Assembly (NCBI RefSeq): GCF_037975245.1
Contig: NC_092577.1
Coordinates: 14,780,013 to 14,844,012 of the forward strand
Length of the DNA stretch: 64,000 bases
Source: Apostichopus japonicus
Taxonomy: Eukaryota > Echinodermata > Holothuroidea > Aspidochirotida > Stichopodidae
Reading direction: 5' to 3'
The first letter of the stretch is position 1. Each line of letters begins with the position of its first letter. This document shows positions 58,790-64,000 of this stretch, in pieces. The notes beneath the pieces were generated by a model. That model saw only the letters and a program-made list of their open reading frames with translations, was not told the origin of the DNA and made no database searches. The position numbers and the translations under genes were made by a program.

Positions 58790-60150
58790 AAGGAGAGTTA
58801 AATAGTGTTCACAAGATGAAGATAGATACAGATATCTAGACAAAGTGGATGATAAATGAAAGAGGCATTCATAAATAAATGCATAAACTAGTAGGGAAGA
58901 TTACAGCGTTGAAAATTCATAGAACTAAAACAGTAGATACAGTATCATAGAGGCATAGAGCTACAAATATATGAACAAATCTGAAACTGTGTCTTGTTCC
59001 TTGTTCAAGTTACTCAGCCAATAACAAACACAGAGTTTGAGATAGCAGTGGGGGAGGGGGAGAGGGCAGGGGGATGGGGAGGACAGAGGGGAAGGCAGAG
59101 AGACCTACAGTAAGTTTAAAGGCCTTGTAAAGGAACAACAGGGTTAAACCTCTACACTCTGTGGGCTGTTACCAGAAATCAACTGTGAAATGCAATGATC
59201 ATTTCCATAAGATTCAAACACACTACAAAAGACAACTTAATTCAATATCTGGAATCTAATGGGCAACTGATGTAAGTTCAAAGTACAGTATTTATTCCTA
59301 CAACCCTCATTTCTGGAACTGTAAGCTTCAGGAGAAGTAAGGTTTTCATTCCAAAGTTTTTGAAAGATTTCTTTTAACACACAACACTGATGTCTTCTAC
59401 TTCTTCTTGAATATCAGAGGTATTGTTTGTGAGGAAAAAAAAATGGATATCAATCCACCTATTTTTCTTTTTAACTTGACCATTACCTGTATACAGTAAC
59501 TTGCCTTAAGTGACATCTTCCATTAAGAAAACTACAACATTTTGCCCCATATTTAGCATCAAAATGAAAGTGTTTTAAATAAGAAGAACACTGATTCTTG
59601 TTTGATCCTTTCATCGTGATTTTGTTGCTTCTTAGTTTTTTGTTACATGTATCTTTGAGTTATCTGACTAAAAGCAGCTTTTGTGACTTGATTTTGATAA
59701 TTATTTAGATGCTAAATTAAAATCTAAAATATAATATATTCTAAAGCTTGGCAAATATTGCATTTTGCATAATAAAGTTAATGGTAAGAACATTATGCAA
59801 TTTTGGAATTTTTGCACTAGATTTCAATTTGAAATCCTCTACAAATTGAATTCCAATCCAATCTAATCAACTGAATTCCAATTCAAATGATTTCACATGT
59901 CATGCTATATCATTTCAATTGATATCTTTTTCAATTAAATTCCAATTCAATCCTATCACTTGCATTTCAATTCAGTCAAATCCATTCATATTCAATGCTT
60001 AGAAAAAATATTCTGCAAAATTGAAATGAGCAATAATGAATTGAATTGAAAAAACAAAAGGAAAAAAAGCAATAGCATCAGTATCAATAAGCTGCAATAC
60101 ATGTTTACATTAGTACAAACATACATACAGCAAGTCCTACAAATAAGAAA
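58790..60150. other. SMO intron, low-complexity and G-rich stretches
   Basis: 59040-59100 is a purine-rich G-run tract (GGGGGAGGGGGAGAGGGCAG type). 59820-60050 is a loose repeat of AATTCCAATTCAA-like words. No gene is seen. Confidence 0.6.
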
Positions 60151-60159
60151 CTTATCTTC

Positions 60160-60560
60160 TCACTTGTGAATTAAATATATGGATAGAATTAGCCACAAAT
60201 GAGTATCTGTAGCGGCCCCTAAGTGTACGTGGTGGGCATAAACGCAGTCCAGAGCGGTTGTAAATGTAGTGCTCACACAAGGGTGTGTTGGGTCTTGCAT
60301 GATTTGTTTCAATGTATTGCAGACTCTCTCATGATACAAGCACTCTAACGAAGGTAAGTGAACACCGATTACCCGTTGAGCAACTTTCCTACATTGCTCA
60401 AGCATCTTCACATTGATTCTTGTACCATTGACAAAGTAACAAATTATGTTATACATCGAAACACTTTGAATGAGGGATTTATAGAACAAGGTCATGAGAT
60501 ATTGAGATTTTTGCAATATTACAAACCTTGATACAACAAGCTGATTTAAATGACAGAGAG
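60160..60560 (-). pseudogene. LINE reverse transcriptase C-terminal fragment in an SMO intron
   Basis: The minus-strand open frame ending at 60160 reads L-F-Y-K-S-L-I-Q-S-V ... V-A-Q-R-V-I-G ... L-Y-H-E-R-V-C-N-T-L ... D-P-T-H-P, the C-terminal text of CR1/Rex-type non-LTR reverse transcriptases (family form F-Y-x-S-F-I-x-S, I-I-G, L-Y-E-R-R-V, D-P-T-H-P-L). The expected final R-x-x-x-S-F-I-P-x-A-I-x-x-L-N is degraded to L-I-L-S-I-Y. It is 5'-truncated: only about 130 codons remain. It lies about 70 bp from the donor of the neighbouring SMO exon. Confidence 0.82.
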
Positions 60561-60629
60561 AGGGAAGGATTACAGGGTTAGCTGTAGGGGGTGGGGGGTA
60601 CAGGGTTAGGCTGTACGGGAACAACTCAC

Positions 60630-60849
60630 CTGGTTACAAGCCAAGATAATAACCACCATGATGAATGGAAACACCCATGAGATGATATGAAAGTACCCCG
60701 TCTTCCCCTGGAGGGCATCTACGGGGGTACCCAGGGCCCTAAAAGACACGTGCCAGGCAAACGAGAGAATCACAAACCAGGACACGCCGGCCATGATGAA
60801 ATAGTAGACGATGATAAAGACTATCAAACACGAAAGGTTTTCACCTTCA
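60630..60849 (-). CDS. SMO: Smoothened, TM3-TM4 exon (first SMO exon in the window)
   Basis: SMO is the seven-pass Frizzled-class receptor that transduces Hedgehog signals once Patched releases it; it works mainly at the primary cilium. This exon runs from acceptor TCCTCAACAG to donor AACCAG|GTGAGT, 220 bp. It encodes E-N-L-S-C-L-I-V-F-I-I-V-Y-Y-F-I-M-A-G-V (TM3; vertebrate E-T-L-S-C-V-I-V-F-V-I-V-Y-Y-A-L-M-A-G-V), F-A-W-H-V-S-F-R-A-L-G-T, G-K-T-G-Y-F-H and TM4. The eight exons here sum to 501 residues with every phase matching. The cysteine-rich domain and TM1-2 exons are not found in 60.85-64 kb and must lie to the right. Confidence 0.97.
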
Positions 60850-61019
60850 CTGTTGAGGAAGAAGATTGAAGGACGGTAATATTGTGCACTACAGTAAATG
60901 TGCTTTCATAGCACTTCAGACCAGGTCACGACAATATAACACATTTACAGTATATTACAGATCTGTATTCTGTACACACTACACATACTGTACTGTGAGC
61001 CAGACATCTACAGTAGTAC

Positions 61020-61478
61020 AAGTAACATCATGCGTACAAGTACAACACCATGGGTACAAGTAGAGCACCATGGGTAAAAGTACAATACCATGAGTACAAG
61101 TAAAACACCATGTGAATAACAAGTACAGCACCATTGGTACAAGTACAGCACCATGGGTACAAGTACAATACCATGGGTACAAGTACAGCACCATGGGTAC
61201 AGGTACAACACCATTGGTACAAGTACAACACCATGGGTACAAGTACGACACCATAGGTATAATAATTAAACACCATGGGTACAAGTACAACACCATAGGT
61301 ATAATAATTAAACACCATGGGTACAAGTACAGCACAATGAAATACAAGTACAGCACCATGGGTACAAGCACAGGACCATGGGTACAAGTACAACACCATG
61401 GGTACAAGTACAGCATCATGGGTGCAAGTACAGCACCATTGGATGCAAGTACAGCACCATGGGTACAAGTATATTAGT
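61020..61478. repeat. 20-bp minisatellite (CACCATGGGTACAAGTACAG) near SMO
   Basis: About 23 copies of the 20-bp unit with point variants; two units have a GGTATAATAATTAAA replacement. It lies 170 bp upstream (minus strand) of the TM3 exon, in the intron before it. Confidence 0.95.
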
Positions 61479-61894
61479 AGACCTTTCCCAGACCTATGAG
61501 TACACAGAAGAGTACAATGCTCCAAGCAAGAGAACGAGCAAATAAATATACCTTTAGTTCCTACAACACACTACTAGTGTACATGTCCCTAGTATAGGAA
61601 CAAGCTACTGTACAAATCCACAAATCCAAGTTCAGGTACTGTAGCTATATGCTAGCATATACTGTAAGTATGTTCACAAACTTACTACAAGTCTGCTGTG
61701 AGCCAGACAGTGTAGCACTATATTTAAAACAATCAGTATGAGGGCAAGACAATTTCCCCTTGGACTGGTTACAAGTAGGCTACATGTACATGGCTCTAGG
61801 GAGTAAATTTGAGTATGTGTATTTATGTTGTAGTATCCATACTAGTATTAACATCAATGTATTTTTAATGTTGCTATAACATTTACAAAATTTA

Positions 61895-62230
61895 TCAAAT
61901 ACTGCAGTGGCCTATATTATTGCCCTTTCAACGGCTGAGTTTTCAATTAAAAATACTACAGTGGCCAGTAATAATGTCAATTCCTGTTACCAGCAGGTTT
62001 CATCAAACATTGCAGTGGCCTGTACATTAAGTACAATAGTGGCCTGTATTAATGTCCTTTTCATGTGCACAGCAGAGTGTTCACCAAATACCACAGTGGC
62101 CTGTATTACTGTCCTACTATGTCAACAGCAAAGCTTTCATTCAGTAACATTTGGCCTGTACTAATGTCCTATTTAAGTCATGTTAAAGTACTGTGAGCAC
62201 TGTAATTCTAAGAGATATGGCCTGTAGTAC
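61895..62230. repeat. diverged ~62-bp tandem repeat
   Basis: About six degenerate units sharing CAGTGGCCTGTATTA(A/C)TGTCCT. More decayed than the other arrays. 61479-61894 shows nothing recognisable. Confidence 0.7.
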
Positions 62231-63681
62231 TGTCCACTCAAATCCAATGGGAGGCATGCACTCAAAAGAATGTGATCAGCATTTGTGTCCTTTCAAGTCA
62301 GAGATTGATTGCATTTATAGCAGAAAACTGAATTACTGTACTATAACCAGAAAGCCAGTCAGTTTTGATGATTCCTTGCCATACAATTTGCTCAAAATTC
62401 AAAATACTGTAATTACGTATCTGACTAATGTAGAGCGAATAAGTTAAATTTGTCCAAGGATTAAATGAGAACCAGAAAAGAAATTGTAGAAATCCCTTGT
62501 GGGCATCAACCATGTCATTTACTCATACGGATTTTACAGTACAGAATTTTATACCAAAATGTTTCAATTTCCAGAAAGAGCAGTCTTCCATAGTTGTGAA
62601 ATATAGACACATTTTACCAACTTTGAGCTAGAAAATCCCTGTAAATAGTTGTTCAGAGTTACATGATATTGGTTATACAGTATATCCTCTGAAATATGAG
62701 AAAATGTCCAAGTTATCCACCATTTGATATAACCTGTTGACCCCTTGAAGCTCAGAGGGAGAAAACCCTTATACAGTAGGAGGTTTAAGTGCACGTTAAA
62801 AGCAAGAGTATGAACTCTGAAGCAGATTTCATTACCTGGATGCCAGGTATGTTTCATTGAAGACCTATAGAGCCAGCGCACAGAACTAAACTGAACTGAA
62901 TTTGACCAACTATGTTCACCAAAAGAAAATCAAAGCATTGGAGAATTCACAGATTTATTGTAGCTTTAATGTTGGAGTTATCACATTTAAAAGGTTTTCA
63001 GACTTTGATGCCTGTTGACCTCATGTGACCTTTGACCTCTGTAGACCAATTTTAATACAATTCTTGCACTAGCCAAGCTGGATCTACGTACTAAGAATTA
63101 AGTTCAAGAAAGATGTACTTCCTTTGTTTAATATCCTGTTTACAAGATTTTCAGACTTCCATTTAAATTAGTGTTTACACTCGTGTATCACGATTTTCAA
63201 GAAATTACATATTGGATGCTATAATAAATGAATTTATTCTCTACTGACAATGTTTTCATGTTCAAATACTTAGGTGTAAGATAAGGTATAAAACCTTCCT
63301 CAACAATTTCAATTTGCTTTTGTTTCTTTCATTAACTCATTAATAACTTCATATAATTAACATCACTACTAACATCGCACTGCCGCCACTGCTTATGCTT
63401 GCTCTCCACCTCTATTGGATAAGACCATATTGTTACGTTGGAATGCGAGAGGTCTCGATAATTAATTTTTAACGAGACACAAGCCTGGGTTCGTTTCCGT
63501 AAGGAACACAGACAAATTGACAAGTCTAGAGATTTTAAATGAAAACGTAAACTATATTGAACAATGGATTTCGAACCAACAACAACAAGTGGTAATTACA
63601 AATACATAGAAAATTACTCACAAACTTAACAAGATAGGATACACTTTAAAACACGCTGGTCTTTTCCAACGGCGATATCCC
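62231..63681. other. SMO intron or upstream DNA with a DR1-like motif
   Basis: TGACCTTTGACCT at 63026-63038 is a perfect direct repeat of nuclear-receptor half-sites with one-base spacing, embedded in a dispersed-repeat phrase (CCAAGCTGGATCTACGTAC..., ...GTTTACAAGATTTTCAGAC). I looked for upstream SMO exons (TM1-2, cysteine-rich domain) on the minus strand and found none. Confidence 0.5.
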
Positions 63682-64000
63682 TCAGCGGCCACGACCTTGA
63701 TGACGACGATTCTCGGTCTGTTGTACCGCGAAATTCACTGGTCCTCGACGAAGTTTCTCGCGATCCCAGAAACAGCAGTCACCTTCTTTCCGGCGATGCT
63801 CCAAAATAGAAGACGGACTTCCAGCCACAATAGAGTGAAGCACAAGTCGAACTTCTCGCCGACTAAATATTACCAGAGTCAGTCCAAAATCAGCTTTATA
63901 GCCACCAACTCCTGGCGTAACGAACTTCCTCAATGGAGACAGAAATTCTTCACCTTCTCCGAAATAAAGACTGAAAAACTGTACTTTCACAGCAAAGTCC
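63682..64000 (-). other. open frame running off the right edge, identity unknown
   Basis: Minus-strand open frame of at least 102 codons, stop at 63682, entering from the right edge. It is less AT-rich than its surroundings and contains S-R-R-E-V-R-L-V-L-H and R-R-K-E-G-D-C-C-F-W-D-R-E-K-L. I do not recognise a domain, and it is not SMO. It could be a fragment of a mobile element or an exon of another gene. Confidence 0.3.

Noticed and set aside
61028-61525. 165-codon minus-strand open frame with repeated Y-P-W-C-C-T-C-T-H-G
   Set aside because: Product of the 20-bp minisatellite; no start context and no known family.
63682-64000. N-terminal SMO exon
   Set aside because: No Frizzled-type cysteine-rich domain pattern or TM1-2 text; the peptide does not resemble SMO.

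Overview
The window is animal nuclear DNA: genes are split by GT-AG introns, and gene-free DNA is dense with transposon copies, SINE/LINE fragments and minisatellites. Two conserved metazoan genes and one transposase-type gene can be read. A spliced KDZ-type transposase gene, marine-invertebrate SINE/LINE types and frequent TAGGCCTA-like words suggest an invertebrate deuterostome, most likely an echinoderm. The phylum is an inference and is not proven here.

Layout. (1) 1-3040, + strand: the 3' part of a spliced gene for a DDE protein resembling Kyakuja-Dileera-Zisupton (KDZ) transposases and their HMGXB3-like relatives; its 5' end lies left of the window. A 107-bp minisatellite follows. (2) 3.7-24 kb: no convincing host gene. 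This stretch holds diverged dispersed repeats, an internally duplicated noncoding block (6676-7558 and 8307-8903), a foldback-type element (12266-13630), an antisense LINE reverse-transcriptase relic (15357-15860), tRNA-derived SINEs, and a TIR element enclosing a ~100-nt hairpin (20516-20910). (3) 24395-33744, + strand: complete five-exon N6AMT1/HEMK2 gene (225 aa), the catalytic subunit of the eRF1 glutamine methyltransferase. Its introns and 3' flank carry five minisatellite families. (4) 35-43 kb: intergenic, with a 142-bp minisatellite and two precise TIR insertions. (5) 43299-60849, - strand: eight 3'-terminal exons of Smoothened (SMO), the Hedgehog-pathway seven-pass receptor, covering TM3 to the C-terminus (501 codons). 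N-terminal CRD and TM1-2 exons lie beyond the right edge. (6) 60.8-64 kb: SMO intron or upstream DNA with further repeats.

The main theme is repeat growth inside genes. About 15 minisatellite blocks (unit lengths 20-142 bp) occupy roughly 15 kb, mostly between 27 and 62 kb, in introns and immediately behind the stop codons of the two convergent genes. Several are built on splice signals: a 39-bp array repeats the context of an SMO 5' splice site, a ~55-bp array repeats the context of an N6AMT1 3' splice site, and the end of the SMO TM7 exon with its donor is present three times in tandem. Because the arrays are regular, the empty target sites of several transposons can be reconstructed: a TA-flanked 3.8-kb pogo/Tigger-like element, a 1.2-kb Helitron-like element, a 115-bp truncated retroposon and a 439-bp MITE.

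The genes show no sign of working together. N6AMT1 acts in translation termination, SMO in Hedgehog signalling at the cilium, and the KDZ-type gene is of transposon origin. Gene identities rest on motif and exon-structure recognition from memory, with no database search.
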